Counted from the first letter of the stretch, positions 17,908-26,682 are shown. The stretch: 64,000 bases of DNA from Advenella sp048381675 (GCF_048381675.1 NZ_JBLWIS010000001.1:124001-188000), one strand, 5' to 3'. The notes: generated by a model from the letters alone, not told the origin. Numbers and translations: made by a program.

Positions 17908-18282
17908 TTACCGGCCTGCCGCTTTGGCACTAATGCCACCGGCCACACCCATGTTTTCTTTGGGTACATCAATAGCCATCACCCGGATTTCTTCTTGCGA
18001 AATACCCAGACTTTCACTGGCTGCCTGGCTTAAGGCGGCAATCAGGGCGGCTTTCAAGGCTTCGGTCCTTCCTTCAATCAGGTGCACCTGAATGGTGGCA
18101 AAAGCCTTGCCTTCCTGGCCGGCAACCATGACTTCATGGGGTTGGAAGTCCTGAAGGGTAATGCGGATGCTGGCCTCGGGGGCGCCAATGCTTTCCTGTA
18201 CCGCCTTGTTGGCGTTTTTCAAGAGCGCCTGTTTTTGTTCCGTGCTGTGACCGGCAAGAATTTGTGCGTGAATAAATGGCAT
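17908..18282 (-). CDS. Tautomerase superfamily protein, two 4-oxalocrotonate tautomerase-like units fused
   Basis: 124 aa. Met is followed by proline (MPFIHAQILAGHSTEQKQAL), the N-terminal catalytic proline of the superfamily after Met removal. The second half (FATIQVHLIEGRTEALKAAL, then SLGISQEEIRVMAIDVP) has the same beta-alpha-beta layout but no free proline, so the chain looks like a head-to-tail fusion of two units. AAAGGA precedes the ATG. Reaction unknown; family members tautomerise or dehalogenate enol acids. It is convergent with the LysR/membrane-protein pair. Confidence 0.8.
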   Translation of the reverse strand: MPFIHAQILAGHSTEQKQALLKNANKAVQESIGAPEASIRITLQDFQPHEVMVAGQEGKAFATIQVHLIEGRTEALKAALIAALSQAASESLGISQEEIRVMAIDVPKENMGVAGGISAKAAGR

Positions 18283-18358
18283 GATTTTCCTTTGGTGTTG
18301 GGCAAAAAATTCCCCTTGGCAGGCAAGGGGAAGGAATGTAAAACTGATTAAAAACGAA

Positions 18359-19495
18359 TTAATTCATTTTTTGGGCAATCACCGTCAGGATGCGGCGCGC
18401 CGTATTGCTGTTGTCGGGATTTCCGTTTTGGTCGCGTACGGTCACCAATGATTGGGCACCCTGATTGTTGACTTCAATGGTGTAAGGCAGCGGGGTCAGG
18501 TTGCCTTTATCACCCCATAAACGGCTAATGAAATTGGCTTCCTGGCGTTTTTCTCCGGTATCGGTATCCAGGTAGCGAATGACGTAAGTGCCGTTTGTGG
18601 CATTTGAGTTTTCAATTTTGAAGCCCGAGGCAGACAAGGCATTGCCTACCCGACGCCATGCCAGGTCTTGAGGTTCGTTAACCGACAAGGCTGCGGAACC
18701 TTCAACTAAACTGGCGATCCTGGGTTGGCTGACTGCAGGTGCCGCGGCTGCGGACTGTCTGATTTGTTGTTCGGCCCGGGCTTTATCAGCACCCAGATAA
18801 ACCATCAAGCGAGACATCATGGCCGCGTTCAGGCCTGGGTCTTCGTTGGCAGGCAACCATTTGAATTGGGTGCCATCGCGGTCCATTTGGGTTTCTACCA
18901 TGCGTTCATGGTTAATGTAAACTTCGGTTTTGCCATTAACGCGCTCAATACGGGTAGTAAAGCGCTCACGCTCGCCACTGTCTGATACCGCGTCTACAAT
19001 AGAACCCAGTGCGCGACGCAAGAAATTGCCAGGAATCTTGGCACGGTTTTCGGCCCAGTCGGTTTGAATAATACCGGCTTTAGGATTGTCACGGTTAATG
19101 GTAAAGCCTTCGTCTGTCCAGAAACCAACCAGCTTGGGATAGATGACATTAGGATCCTGATTGATTTCCAGCCAACGCAGGTCTCCGTTGCGGCGCACTT
19201 CCATGCCATCAATGGCAGGCAGTACGTTAGCACCTTTGGCGTTTGCAGCATTGGCGGCTGCAAGCGATTTATTATAGGAGGCTGCCGAAGCAACACCACC
19301 TGGTGCCGTGTATTGGGGTTTGATATCGGCACTGGACAGATCGGGTGGAATGCTTAACGGGTCTCCGCGAACGGTGCTTTTGTAATCAACCTGTTCTCCA
19401 TCTCCCATGATTTCAGAAACGGCGTTACATCCGGCAAGCAGGGTTGCGGCTGCAATTAAACCCGATGCTGTAAGATGGCGTGCATTGATGCGCAT
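18359..19495 (-). CDS. bamC: Outer membrane assembly lipoprotein BamC
   Basis: 378 aa. The signal peptide ends in the lipobox LLAGC with C23 as the lipidated residue. The unstructured stretch YKSTVRGDPLSIPPDLSSAD follows, as in BamC, and then two helix-grip domains. It is part of the BAM complex that folds outer-membrane proteins such as the porin at 26683. It lies 18 bp downstream of dapA, the classic dapA-bamC order, with AAGGA before the ATG. Confidence 0.93.
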   Translation of the reverse strand: MRINARHLTASGLIAAATLLAGCNAVSEIMGDGEQVDYKSTVRGDPLSIPPDLSSADIKPQYTAPGGVASAASYNKSLAAANAANAKGANVLPAIDGMEVRRNGDLRWLEINQDPNVIYPKLVGFWTDEGFTINRDNPKAGIIQTDWAENRAKIPGNFLRRALGSIVDAVSDSGERERFTTRIERVNGKTEVYINHERMVETQMDRDGTQFKWLPANEDPGLNAAMMSRLMVYLGADKARAEQQIRQSAAAAPAVSQPRIASLVEGSAALSVNEPQDLAWRRVGNALSASGFKIENSNATNGTYVIRYLDTDTGEKRQEANFISRLWGDKGNLTPLPYTIEVNNQGAQSLVTVRDQNGNPDNSNTARRILTVIAQKMN

Positions 19496-19513
19496 AAATC
19501 TTGATCCTTGATA

Positions 19514-20416
19514 TTAAATAAGGCCCAGGCTTTCAAGGGCTTGGGTAACCGGAATCTTGTTTTGTTCACTGAGCCCGCACAGGGGGAGACGATAGCCCAA
19601 TTGTGACAAACCAAGCTGGGCAACCGCCCATTTAACGGGAATGGGGTTGGCTTCAATGAAGAGTACTTTGCTTAATTGAGCCAGTTTGGCATTGAGGGCA
19701 CGTGTTGTGGGTACATCACCCTGGCGGGCGGCAACGCACAGCTCGTGCATGAGTTTTGGGGTGACATTGGCAGTGACCGAAATATTACCATTGGCGCCCA
19801 GCAAAATAAGGGCGGCGGCGGTTGGGTCATCACCACTGAAAACCTGGAAGTGATCGGGCTTGTTGGCCAGCAGCAGGGCGCCACGCGCAATGTCGCCAGT
19901 GGCATCTTTGATGCCGATAATGTTTTGTACATTGGCCAAACGCAGAATGGTTTCGTTGCTCAGGTCGGCAACAGTGCGACCGGGTACGTTGTACAGAATG
20001 ATGGGTAACCCGCCTTCCTGTGCAATGGCGCTGAAGTGCAGGAAAAGTCCTTCCTGAGTAGGCTTGTTGTAGTAGGGAACCACCGAAAGGCCAGCATGTG
20101 CACCTACTTTTTTGGCCTGCTTGGTCAGGTAAATCGCTTCATCGGTTGCGTTGGCCCCCACACCGGCAATAATTGGAATGCGGCCGGCTGCATGTTCGAC
20201 AGCGATGCGAATAAGCTCGGTGTGCTCTTCAAAATCCACAGTTGGCGATTCGCCAGAAGTACCCACTACAACCAGCCCGTCAGAGCCTTCCTGTACATGC
20301 CAGTCGATCAGCTTCTTGTAGGCTTCATAGTCAATCTTGCCGTTGGGCAACATGGGGGTAATTAGTGCAGGAATGCTGCCTGTAAAAATAGGATATGAAG
20401 AACTGTCGACTGCCAT
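19514..20416 (-). CDS. dapA: 4-hydroxy-tetrahydrodipicolinate synthase
   Basis: 300 aa TIM-barrel enzyme. The Schiff-base lysine is K170 in IGIKDATGD; Y142 (LYNVPGRT) and T53 (GTSGESPT) complete the proton relay. It condenses pyruvate with aspartate semialdehyde, the first committed step to lysine and diaminopimelate. The N-terminus MAVDSSSYPIFTGSIPAL is a little longer than in E. coli. AGGA lies about 9 nt before the ATG. It leads the dapA-bamC operon. Confidence 0.97.
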   Translation of the reverse strand: MAVDSSSYPIFTGSIPALITPMLPNGKIDYEAYKKLIDWHVQEGSDGLVVVGTSGESPTVDFEEHTELIRIAVEHAAGRIPIIAGVGANATDEAIYLTKQAKKVGAHAGLSVVPYYNKPTQEGLFLHFSAIAQEGGLPIILYNVPGRTVADLSNETILRLANVQNIIGIKDATGDIARGALLLANKPDHFQVFSGDDPTAAALILLGANGNISVTANVTPKLMHELCVAARQGDVPTTRALNAKLAQLSKVLFIEANPIPVKWAVAQLGLSQLGYRLPLCGLSEQNKIPVTQALESLGLI

Positions 20417-20541
20417 AATTAAAAAGTCCTGAACAGGGATGAATATAAACCACTAAGCATAACGCTTTTTTGCCAATAGTTTAATAGAATTACAGAAGAT
20501 GAATGGGAAAATTGTTGAAAAAAAACACAAACAAAGGTTTT

Positions 20542-20564
20542 GCCGGTGTTTTACCGGCTTTTTT
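20542..20564 (+). terminator. Hairpin with T-run between yciO and dapA
   Basis: GCCGGT pairs with ACCGGC around a 5-nt loop, followed by six Ts on the plus strand. The flanking genes both run leftward, so the perfect T-run faces the wrong way for them; on the minus strand the hairpin is followed by AAAACC. It could end antisense transcription or simply separate the two units. Confidence 0.5.
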
Positions 20565-20568
20565 CTGA

Positions 20569-21192
20569 TTACAGTCCCAGGCTGGCGGGATTGCCGGAGC
20601 CTATTCGTACCACTTCAGGGGTGCCTGAAGACAGGTCGATCACGGTAGTTGGCGTACCAGGGCAGCTGCCGCTGTCAATCACGCCCGCCAGCTCGTGGCC
20701 GTAATGGGCCATGATTTCTTCGGGGTCATTCAATGGTTCGGTTTCGTCTTTGGGAATAAAGGTGGTGGATAGCAAGGGTGAGCCAACCGCCTCGATCAGG
20801 GCCAGTGTAATGGGGTGGTCGGGCACGCGAATGCCAATGGTTTTGCGTGAAGGGTGAGACACCCGGCGTGGCACGTCTTTAGTCGCTTCCAGGATAAAGG
20901 TCCAGGGGCCGGGTGTGGCCGCTTTCAGCAAGCGGTATTGCTGGTTATCGACTCGGGCAAAATGGCCGATTTCAGCCAGGTCACGGCAAAGCAGGGTAAG
21001 GTGATGACGTTCGTCAAGGCCGCGAATGCGTCGTAAATGTGCGGCGGCGTCCTTGTCGTCAAGGCGGGCCAGGATGGCGTAGCTGGAATCGGTGGGCACC
21101 GCGATAAGCCCACCATCGTTAATCATTTGTGCCGCTTGTTTCAGCAGGCGGATTTGCGGGTTTTGTGGATGAACATCAAATAAAATTGCCAT
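20569..21192 (-). CDS. YciO family protein (Sua5/YrdC fold)
   Basis: 207 aa single-domain YrdC fold. IAVPTDSSYAILARL and DERHHLTLLCRDLAEIGHFA match YciO, a paralogue of the threonylcarbamoyl-AMP synthase TsaC, rather than TsaC itself. STTFIPKD and the C-terminal TTVIDLSSGTPEVVRIGSG are conserved family blocks. It binds ATP and RNA-like ligands in characterised members; its role in tRNA t6A synthesis is uncertain. GAGGG precedes the ATG. Confidence 0.88.
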   Translation of the reverse strand: MAILFDVHPQNPQIRLLKQAAQMINDGGLIAVPTDSSYAILARLDDKDAAAHLRRIRGLDERHHLTLLCRDLAEIGHFARVDNQQYRLLKAATPGPWTFILEATKDVPRRVSHPSRKTIGIRVPDHPITLALIEAVGSPLLSTTFIPKDETEPLNDPEEIMAHYGHELAGVIDSGSCPGTPTTVIDLSSGTPEVVRIGSGNPASLGL

Positions 21193-21295
21193 ATCAGACC
21201 CTCTTGGTTGGAATTATCAGTGATAAATTTATGGGTTATTGTAGCTAAATTAATGCAAATATTATTTACTCGGGTTAGAATAGCGGGCTTGTGTT

Positions 21296-21372
21296 GTCTC
21301 CGTAGCTCAACTGGATAGAGCACCCGCCTTCTAAGCGGGGGGTTGTGAGTTCGATTCTCGCCGGAGGCACCA
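21296..21372 (+). tRNA. tRNA-Arg (anticodon UCU)
   Basis: A 77-nt cloverleaf. The acceptor arms GTCTCCG and CGGAGGC pair (one G-T wobble), the anticodon stem is CCCGC/GCGGG with loop CTTCTAA giving anticodon TCT, and the T-arm is GTGAG-TTCGATT-CTCGC. The 3' CCA is encoded. It reads AGA codons. Confidence 0.96.
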
Positions 21373-21693
21373 TAAATATTCAATAGAAATATTCAAACAA
21401 ACATAAAAAATTCAGTACGGCATGTTGGCGATATGCCCCTGCTTTAATGGGTTTCACGCCGTTTGAATTTGCATTATGCCGAATTAGGCCTGCTTTGTAT
21501 ATGTCAGCCATCTTCAAAATATAACAAGCTGTTTTATAAGCCTGGCAGGCTAACGCTTACAGCAACAGGCACATAAACAGGCACGGCAAATCAAATAATA
21601 AAAATTACCAGCATCTGCCTGGATTCTTTAATATACCAGTCATAAAGCTTGGCTATCCTTCCCGTACCTTGTAAACAACTCAAAGGAATTATT
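21373..21693. other. Intergenic stretch without a recognisable gene
   Basis: 321 bp of AT-rich DNA between tRNA-Arg and the phytase-like esterase. It must contain the promoter of the latter; no convincing terminator, operator or small gene was seen. Confidence 0.6.
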
Positions 21694-23049
21694 GTGAAGA
21701 AGCCATTTCGTTTATCTATATTAAGCCTGGTCTTAAGCGCTATTTCTTTTTCTGCCCATGCGCAGCAGGAAATGCCTGCCGTACTGGAAGGTCATGCCGT
21801 TTTGCCAGCCAACAGTGTGATCCAGGCCCCCGAGAACGCACCCCAAGACCTGAAAGTAGCCGGAAAATATACCACCCGCGCCCGTATTGAAGAGCTGGGC
21901 AGTGTCATGGGCAAGTCCAAGGACCGTGAGACTGGTCATAAAGTGCCATTCAAGGGTCAGCCTTTGCAGGGTCATTCGGGCATTCAGGTCATGGACGATG
22001 GCAGTGTATGGATTGTGACGGACAACGGTTTTGGCAACAAGGCCAACTCGCTGGACTCCATGCTGTACGCTAACCAGTACACGATCGACTGGAAAACCGG
22101 AGAGTTCAAACATCTGCAAACGGTATTCCTGAGCGATCCCGACAAGAAAGTGCCTTTCCGTATCGTTCATGAGGATACCAAAGAACGTTACCTGACCGGT
22201 TCCGACTTTGATCTGGAAAGCATGCAAATTATTGGCGACCATATCTGGTTTGGTGAAGAGTTTGGTCCTTTCCTGATCAAGGCCGACAAAGCCGGGAAAG
22301 TACTGGCTGTCTATGAAACTGAGGTGGATGGAAAAAAAATCCAGTCGCCTGACAACTACCTGGTTGCCACGCCCGGCGCACCCGGAGAAACCTATAAAAC
22401 CGTTAACCTGAAGCGCTCCAAGGGCTATGAAGGCATGGCTGCCTCGGTGGATGGCAAATTCCTGTACCCGCTGATGGAAGGCCCGGTTTGGGATGAGAAC
22501 ACCAAAGACTGGGAAAAGTCCGGCGATAAAACCGCTTTGCGCGTACTTGAATTTGATGTGGGGGCAGAAAAATGGACGGGCCGTTCATGGCTTTACCCGT
22601 TGGAGGCCAGCCACCACGCGATTGGCGACTTCAACATGATTGATGCCACCACTGCCCTTATTATTGAGCGTGACAATGGCGAGGGTACGCCCGACAAGGC
22701 CTGTAAAGACGGTGAAGATACAAGCAAATGCTTTTCTGATTTGCCCAAGTTCAAGCGGGTCTATAAGGTTGAGTTCAGCCCCGAAACCGCCGGCAAGGAC
22801 GTACGTAAAATTGCCTATATTGATTTGCTGAATATTCAGGACCCTAATAAACTTGCGCGCAAGCCCCTGACCAATGGGGTGCTGCAATTCCCGTTCTTTA
22901 CCATTGAAAACGTGGATGTGATTGATGGAGAGCGTATTGTGGTGGGTAATGATAATAACTATCCGTACTCTTCAAGCCGCGAGCCCAACCAGCAGGATGA
23001 TAATGAATTGATTTTGCTGAATGTAAAAGAATTGTTGCAAGCCAAATAA
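21694..23049 (+). CDS. Exported esterase-like activity of phytase family protein
   Basis: 451 aa from a GTG at 21694, chosen because AAAGGA lies 6 nt before it and the product begins with a clean signal peptide (KKPFRLSILSLVLSAISFSA, cut after AHA). The upstream ATG at 21649 would place 15 residues before the signal. SGIQVMDDGSVWIVTDNGFG, then EEFGPFLIKAD and EGMAASVDG, are blocks of the phytase-like esterase family, a beta-propeller. The C-terminus ENVDVIDGERIVVGNDNNYP is also conserved. Likely periplasmic; substrate unknown. A terminator follows. Confidence 0.82.
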   Translation: MKKPFRLSILSLVLSAISFSAHAQQEMPAVLEGHAVLPANSVIQAPENAPQDLKVAGKYTTRARIEELGSVMGKSKDRETGHKVPFKGQPLQGHSGIQVMDDGSVWIVTDNGFGNKANSLDSMLYANQYTIDWKTGEFKHLQTVFLSDPDKKVPFRIVHEDTKERYLTGSDFDLESMQIIGDHIWFGEEFGPFLIKADKAGKVLAVYETEVDGKKIQSPDNYLVATPGAPGETYKTVNLKRSKGYEGMAASVDGKFLYPLMEGPVWDENTKDWEKSGDKTALRVLEFDVGAEKWTGRSWLYPLEASHHAIGDFNMIDATTALIIERDNGEGTPDKACKDGEDTSKCFSDLPKFKRVYKVEFSPETAGKDVRKIAYIDLLNIQDPNKLARKPLTNGVLQFPFFTIENVDVIDGERIVVGNDNNYPYSSSREPNQQDDNELILLNVKELLQAK

Positions 23050-23113
23050 TTATTTGCACGATAACGGGTAGGCAGGGCATTGGACAGTTAATGCCTGTGC
23101 CTGCTGTTTAAGG

Positions 23114-23138
23114 GGCCAGGTGAAAACCTGGCCTTTTT
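23114..23138 (+). terminator. Terminator after the phytase-like gene
   Basis: GGCCAGGT pairs perfectly with ACCTGGCC around a 4-nt loop (GAAA), followed by TTTTT. Compact and typical. Confidence 0.88.
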
Positions 23139-23465
23139 CATGTGGCGTTTTTTGACTTTTCCGATCCTTATGTTTCAGCTTGTATCTTGTGGGGTTTTTC
23201 ATGGATAAAACATGGCTTTTTCTGCCTACAATCTATATTATCGTGGTTGTACACCTTAAAAACGGCTGAGTGCTTTTTTTCAAAAATTTATCTATTTATA
23301 ATCAAAGTGTTATACGGTCTTTTATTATTTTAATAATATCAGAGAGACTGCAAAACCCGATTCCTTCATAATTTTTTTATTGCATTTGAAAATTTTGTAT
23401 CTAAAACAACACAGGATTAGTCATTAAAGCATTTTTAAAATCAACACAGATCAAGAAGTTCTTAA
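23139..23465. other. AT-rich region upstream of the nirK promoter
   Basis: About 330 bp of very AT-rich DNA with only short spurious frames. Together with the NsrR-like and FNR-like sites to its right it forms an unusually long upstream region for nirK. No gene or terminator seen. Confidence 0.5.
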
Positions 23466-23488
23466 AAGGTACATGTTAAATATATCTT
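23466..23488. promoter_or_regulatory. NsrR-like inverted repeat upstream of nirK
   Basis: The 23 bases comprise AAGGTACATGT, T, AAATATATCTT. Compared from memory with the 11-1-11 NsrR consensus (AAGATGCATTT-N-AAATGCATCTT), 8 of 11 and 9 of 11 bases agree. NsrR is a nitric-oxide sensor that represses nirK/aniA in Neisseria. Here the site is centred about 73 bp upstream of the predicted start, further than a normal repressor site. Confidence 0.4.
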
Positions 23489-23501
23489 ATAAGGTGGGTA
23501 T

Positions 23502-23542
23502 TTGATTTAAATCAGAAGTTGATCAGGTTTAACCCGTAGAAT
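23502..23542 (+). promoter_or_regulatory. FNR-dependent (class II) promoter of nirK
   Basis: TTGAT-TTAA-ATCAG at 23502-23515 matches the FNR/ANR consensus TTGAT-N4-ATCAA at 9 of 10 positions. TAGAAT at 23537-23542 is a good -10 element. A start near 23549 would place the FNR box at about -41, the class II position. This predicts induction of nirK when oxygen is low. The start lies about 83 bp upstream of the ATG. Confidence 0.8.
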
Positions 23543-23631
23543 TTCCATTAACGGATGCCCGAATATGAATAACGGGAAATTATTCACCAGGGCGCTACCC
23601 GGAAATTTTATTTTTTATCCAGGAGAAGTCT

Positions 23632-25125
23632 ATGAAAGTGAATAAATTGGTTGCCGCCGTCTCTATGGCCTTAAGCATGGGCCTGGTGTCAGGTGCCGTG
23701 ATGGCTAAAGAGGGTAATGTTGTTAATGTTGCTTTAGAGCAGCCCGCCTCCGAAGCGATCAAGAAATTGCCCATTGAAAAGGCGGTGCGTGTAGCGCCCC
23801 CAATGGTGCCGCCTCCAATTACCCGCAAACACCCTGCACGGGTGGTGGTTGAAATGGAAACCGTTGAAAAAGTCATGAAAATGGCCGATGGTGTAGACTA
23901 CATGTACTGGACATTTGACAGTACCGTGCCGGGAACATTCCTGCGCGTGCGTGAGGGTGATACCGTTGAGTTCCACCTGTCCAACCACCCCAGCTCTAAA
24001 ATGCCGCACAATATTGACTTGCATGCAGTAACCGGTCCTGGCGGCGGTGCAGCTTCTTCATTGACAGCGCCTGGGCATACCTCTGTGTTCAGTTTCAAAA
24101 CCCTTAATCCCGGCTTATATGTTTACCACTGCGCCACCTCGCCTGTGGGCATGCACATTGCCAACGGTATGTACGGTCTCATTCTGGTAGAGCCGAAAGA
24201 GGGCTTGCCTAAAGTGGATCGCGAATACTATGTCATGCAGGGTGATTTCTATACCAAGGGTGGTTATGGTGAGCCTGGCCTGCAACCTTTTGACATGAAA
24301 AAAGCTATTGACGAAAACGCTGACTATGTCGTATTCAACGGTTCAGTTGGTGCATTGGCCGGTGAAAATGCCCTGAAAGCGGAAGTGGGTGAAAATATCC
24401 GCCTGTTCGTGGGTAACGGTGGCCCCAACCTGGTGTCTTCTTTCCATGTGATTGGCGAGATCTTCGATAAGGTCCATGTAGAAGGCGGCGATCTGGTTAA
24501 CGAGAATATCCAGACCACCCTGGTGCCTGCAGGTGGCGCCACTATGGTTGAATTCAAGCTGGACGTGCCCGGTGACCTGGTCATGGTAGACCACTCCATC
24601 TTCCGTGCCTTTAATAAAGGTGCTTTGGGTAACATCAAGGTAACCGGCCCTGAAAACAAGGAAATTTATTCCGGCAAACAGATGGATGCGGTGTATCTGC
24701 CAGAGGGTTCTGCCATTCAGTCCGTGAGTACCGGTGCGGCGCCAGTGCCTGCCGTAGCACAGAACCTGGACGAGAAAATCAAGTTTGGCCAACGTGTTTA
24801 TGAGGCCAACTGTCAGGCTTGTCACCAGGCGGGTGGTGTTGGTATTGCCGGCGCATTCCCTCCGCTTGCGGGCTCTGATTACTTGAATGCTGACCATAAA
24901 CGTGCCGCCAACGTGATTGTGCACGGCTTGTCTGGTGAAATTACCGTTAACGGTAACAAGTGGAACAGCGTGATGCCGGCCATGTTGCTTAGTGATAACG
25001 ATGTGGCCAACGTAGTTACCTATGTATTGAACAGTTGGGGTAACAAAGGTGGTGAAATTTCACCCGAAGATGTGGCCGAGCAACGCAAGGCAGCACCTGT
25101 GCAAGCCGTACCTGGTGCACACTAA
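23632..25125 (+). CDS. nirK: Copper-containing nitrite reductase with C-terminal cytochrome c domain
   Basis: 497 aa. A signal peptide ends at AVMA (residue 25). Two cupredoxin domains carry type 1 copper ligands H126, C167, H175 and M180, type 2 ligands H131 and H166, and catalytic D129 (HNIDLH); the later SFHVIG and VDHSIF histidines complete the active site across subunits. After a linker, residues 390-480 form a class I cytochrome c with CQACH (C394, C397, H398) and probable axial M448. Such three-domain enzymes are known from Ralstonia and relatives. It reduces nitrite to nitric oxide in the periplasm. An FNR-type promoter precedes it and nirV follows. Confidence 0.96.
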   Translation: MKVNKLVAAVSMALSMGLVSGAVMAKEGNVVNVALEQPASEAIKKLPIEKAVRVAPPMVPPPITRKHPARVVVEMETVEKVMKMADGVDYMYWTFDSTVPGTFLRVREGDTVEFHLSNHPSSKMPHNIDLHAVTGPGGGAASSLTAPGHTSVFSFKTLNPGLYVYHCATSPVGMHIANGMYGLILVEPKEGLPKVDREYYVMQGDFYTKGGYGEPGLQPFDMKKAIDENADYVVFNGSVGALAGENALKAEVGENIRLFVGNGGPNLVSSFHVIGEIFDKVHVEGGDLVNENIQTTLVPAGGATMVEFKLDVPGDLVMVDHSIFRAFNKGALGNIKVTGPENKEIYSGKQMDAVYLPEGSAIQSVSTGAAPVPAVAQNLDEKIKFGQRVYEANCQACHQAGGVGIAGAFPPLAGSDYLNADHKRAANVIVHGLSGEITVNGNKWNSVMPAMLLSDNDVANVVTYVLNSWGNKGGEISPEDVAEQRKAAPVQAVPGAH

Positions 25126-25248
25126 GCGTATTGCCATAATGCGTGCAAAGCATCAATGGGGATTATAAGGCATAGGTGATCTATAAGGGCTTATAAGAAG
25201 ACAGTATTCATAAGCTTAAGATATGTGCCATCTTCCCCAGTTAGTACA

Positions 25249-25290
25249 CACTGTCTTCGGTGCCCAGCATTGAAGGCAGTGTTTTATTTA
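25249..25290 (+). terminator. Terminator or attenuator between nirK and nirV
   Basis: CACTGTCTTC pairs with GAAGGCAGTG (one G-T pair) around a 13-nt loop, followed by TTTTATTTA. It lies 20 bp before the nirV ATG, so nirV may be expressed below nirK by read-through. Confidence 0.65.
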
Positions 25291-25310
25291 TTATTTATAA
25301 AGAGCAAGCT

Positions 25311-26195
25311 ATGACAATAATCTATTGCCAGCAGGCTTACCAAAATGCAAATGCCAGACGTGGCCACAAGAACCATACGCGCAAACCGGTTCTGGCCGCT
25401 ATTGCAGCCGCCTTGTGTGCCATGGTTATGCCAGTGCAGGCGGTTGAAATGGCCAGATTGCCTCAGGGTGAATATCGTCCTTTATATTCCAGTCAGGCCA
25501 GTCCGCTGGAATGGGTTAAGGCATTCCGCTTGGACACTACACCGGTTACTAACCTAGAGTTTGCCGAATTTATCAAAAAAAACCCGCAATGGTCACCCGA
25601 TAAAATCCAGAAAATGTTTGCTGAAGACGGTTACCTGAAGCATTGGGTAAAGGAAAATGATCAATGGGTGCCTAAAACCATTGATGCGCAAAGCCCGGTT
25701 AGTAACGTATCCTGGTTTGCGGCCCAAGCCTACTGCAAGGCCCAGGGTAAGCGCCTGCCAACCATTGCCGAATGGGAATATGCTGCACGAGCCTCTGAAG
25801 CCAAGGTGGATGCCACCAAAGACAAAGACTTTACCCAAAAAATCCTGAACTGGTATGCCAAGCCTGCGACCGCCAGCTTGCCTGCCATTAAGCAGGATAA
25901 GCCCAATTATTGGGGTATTTATGATATGCATGGCCTTATTTGGGAATGGACCCAAGATTTCAACGCCACGGTATCCAGCAAACTGCAGACTTCTAATGTT
26001 GAAAATGTAGAGGTGGATGGTCGTACCGTTACCCTTGACCTGGGGGCGTTCTGTGGTGCCGGCGCCGAAGGGGTGGCAGACCCCAGCGATTACGCCGCCT
26101 TCATGCGCTATGGTTTCAGGTCCAGCCTGAAAGCACCATTTACCCTGGATACATTAGGCTTCAGATGTGCCATGGACGGGGCCGAAACCCCATAG
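25311..26195 (+). CDS. nirV: NirV: formylglycine-generating-enzyme-like protein accompanying NirK
   Basis: 294 aa from the ATG at 25311; the longer frame back to 25260 overlaps the hairpin. A long basic N-terminus and hydrophobic helix end in VQA, so it is probably exported. The FGE-sulfatase fold is recognisable from LDTTPVTNLEFAEFI, GKRLPTIAEWEYAARA, MHGLIWEWTQDF and LGFRC. Where formylglycine-generating enzymes have the copper-binding cysteines (SYCxRYR), this protein reads YAAFMRYGFR, so that chemistry is unlikely. NirV commonly follows nirK in denitrifiers; its role is unproven, possibly in NirK maturation. Confidence 0.88.
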   Translation: MTIIYCQQAYQNANARRGHKNHTRKPVLAAIAAALCAMVMPVQAVEMARLPQGEYRPLYSSQASPLEWVKAFRLDTTPVTNLEFAEFIKKNPQWSPDKIQKMFAEDGYLKHWVKENDQWVPKTIDAQSPVSNVSWFAAQAYCKAQGKRLPTIAEWEYAARASEAKVDATKDKDFTQKILNWYAKPATASLPAIKQDKPNYWGIYDMHGLIWEWTQDFNATVSSKLQTSNVENVEVDGRTVTLDLGAFCGAGAEGVADPSDYAAFMRYGFRSSLKAPFTLDTLGFRCAMDGAETP

Positions 26196-26248
26196 GGCCC
26201 TGATAAGCAATGGCAACAAGCCGTTTGCAGGTCTGTTTATGACATTCG

Positions 26249-26272
26249 CCGCCCGCATTGCCGGGCGGTTTT
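26249..26272 (+). terminator. Terminator after nirV
   Basis: CCGCCCG pairs with CGGGCGG around a 6-nt loop, followed by TTTT. It lies 54 bp after the nirV stop. Confidence 0.75.
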
Positions 26273-26682
26273 GTATTAAAACAACGGAAGTGTTATATTT
26301 TAACAACATGGAAAATGCGAGCCGCCTGATGTAGCCGTGTTGTAAACAACATAAGGTGCATTAACAATTGCAGTGCCGCCCAATCGGCAGTACAGTAAAG
26401 ATTCATGCGGTTTCGGACGTATGTATTAAAGTGTTTAGTTGGGTGAGCTTAACAGTTTCGAAGGGAAAATGGCTTGCTTGATAATCGGTCTGTTGCATCA
26501 GCTTTGTTGCTCGGTACCAACATAAAAACCACAAAAAAGGGTTTTTATGAAGAAGTTGGTAGCCAGAAAGTCAAAAATTTGGTGCAATAACTACAACTTC
26601 CCTTCGCGGAGTTTTATAGAGCGGTAGAACATAATGTCTTGATCGCTGCTCTGATCACTCAAAATCTACGGAGATTTAACAA
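26273..26682. other. Long leader/promoter region of the porin gene
   Basis: 410 bp without a convincing gene. At 26522-26548 ATAAAAACC pairs with GGTTTTTAT around a 9-nt loop, which could be a terminator-like or leader structure 135 bp before the porin. CGGAGATTTAACAA supplies the porin ribosome site. The length suggests a regulated 5' leader or an unrecognised small RNA, as is common for porins. Confidence 0.45.

Noticed and set aside
21141..21383. 80-residue minus-strand frame containing GENRTHNPPLRRRVLYP
   Set aside because: It is the antisense of tRNA-Arg, a familiar spurious translation.
26639..26657. TTGAT and ATCA half-sites before the porin resembling an FNR box
   Set aside because: The half-sites are more than 4 nt apart, which does not fit FNR.
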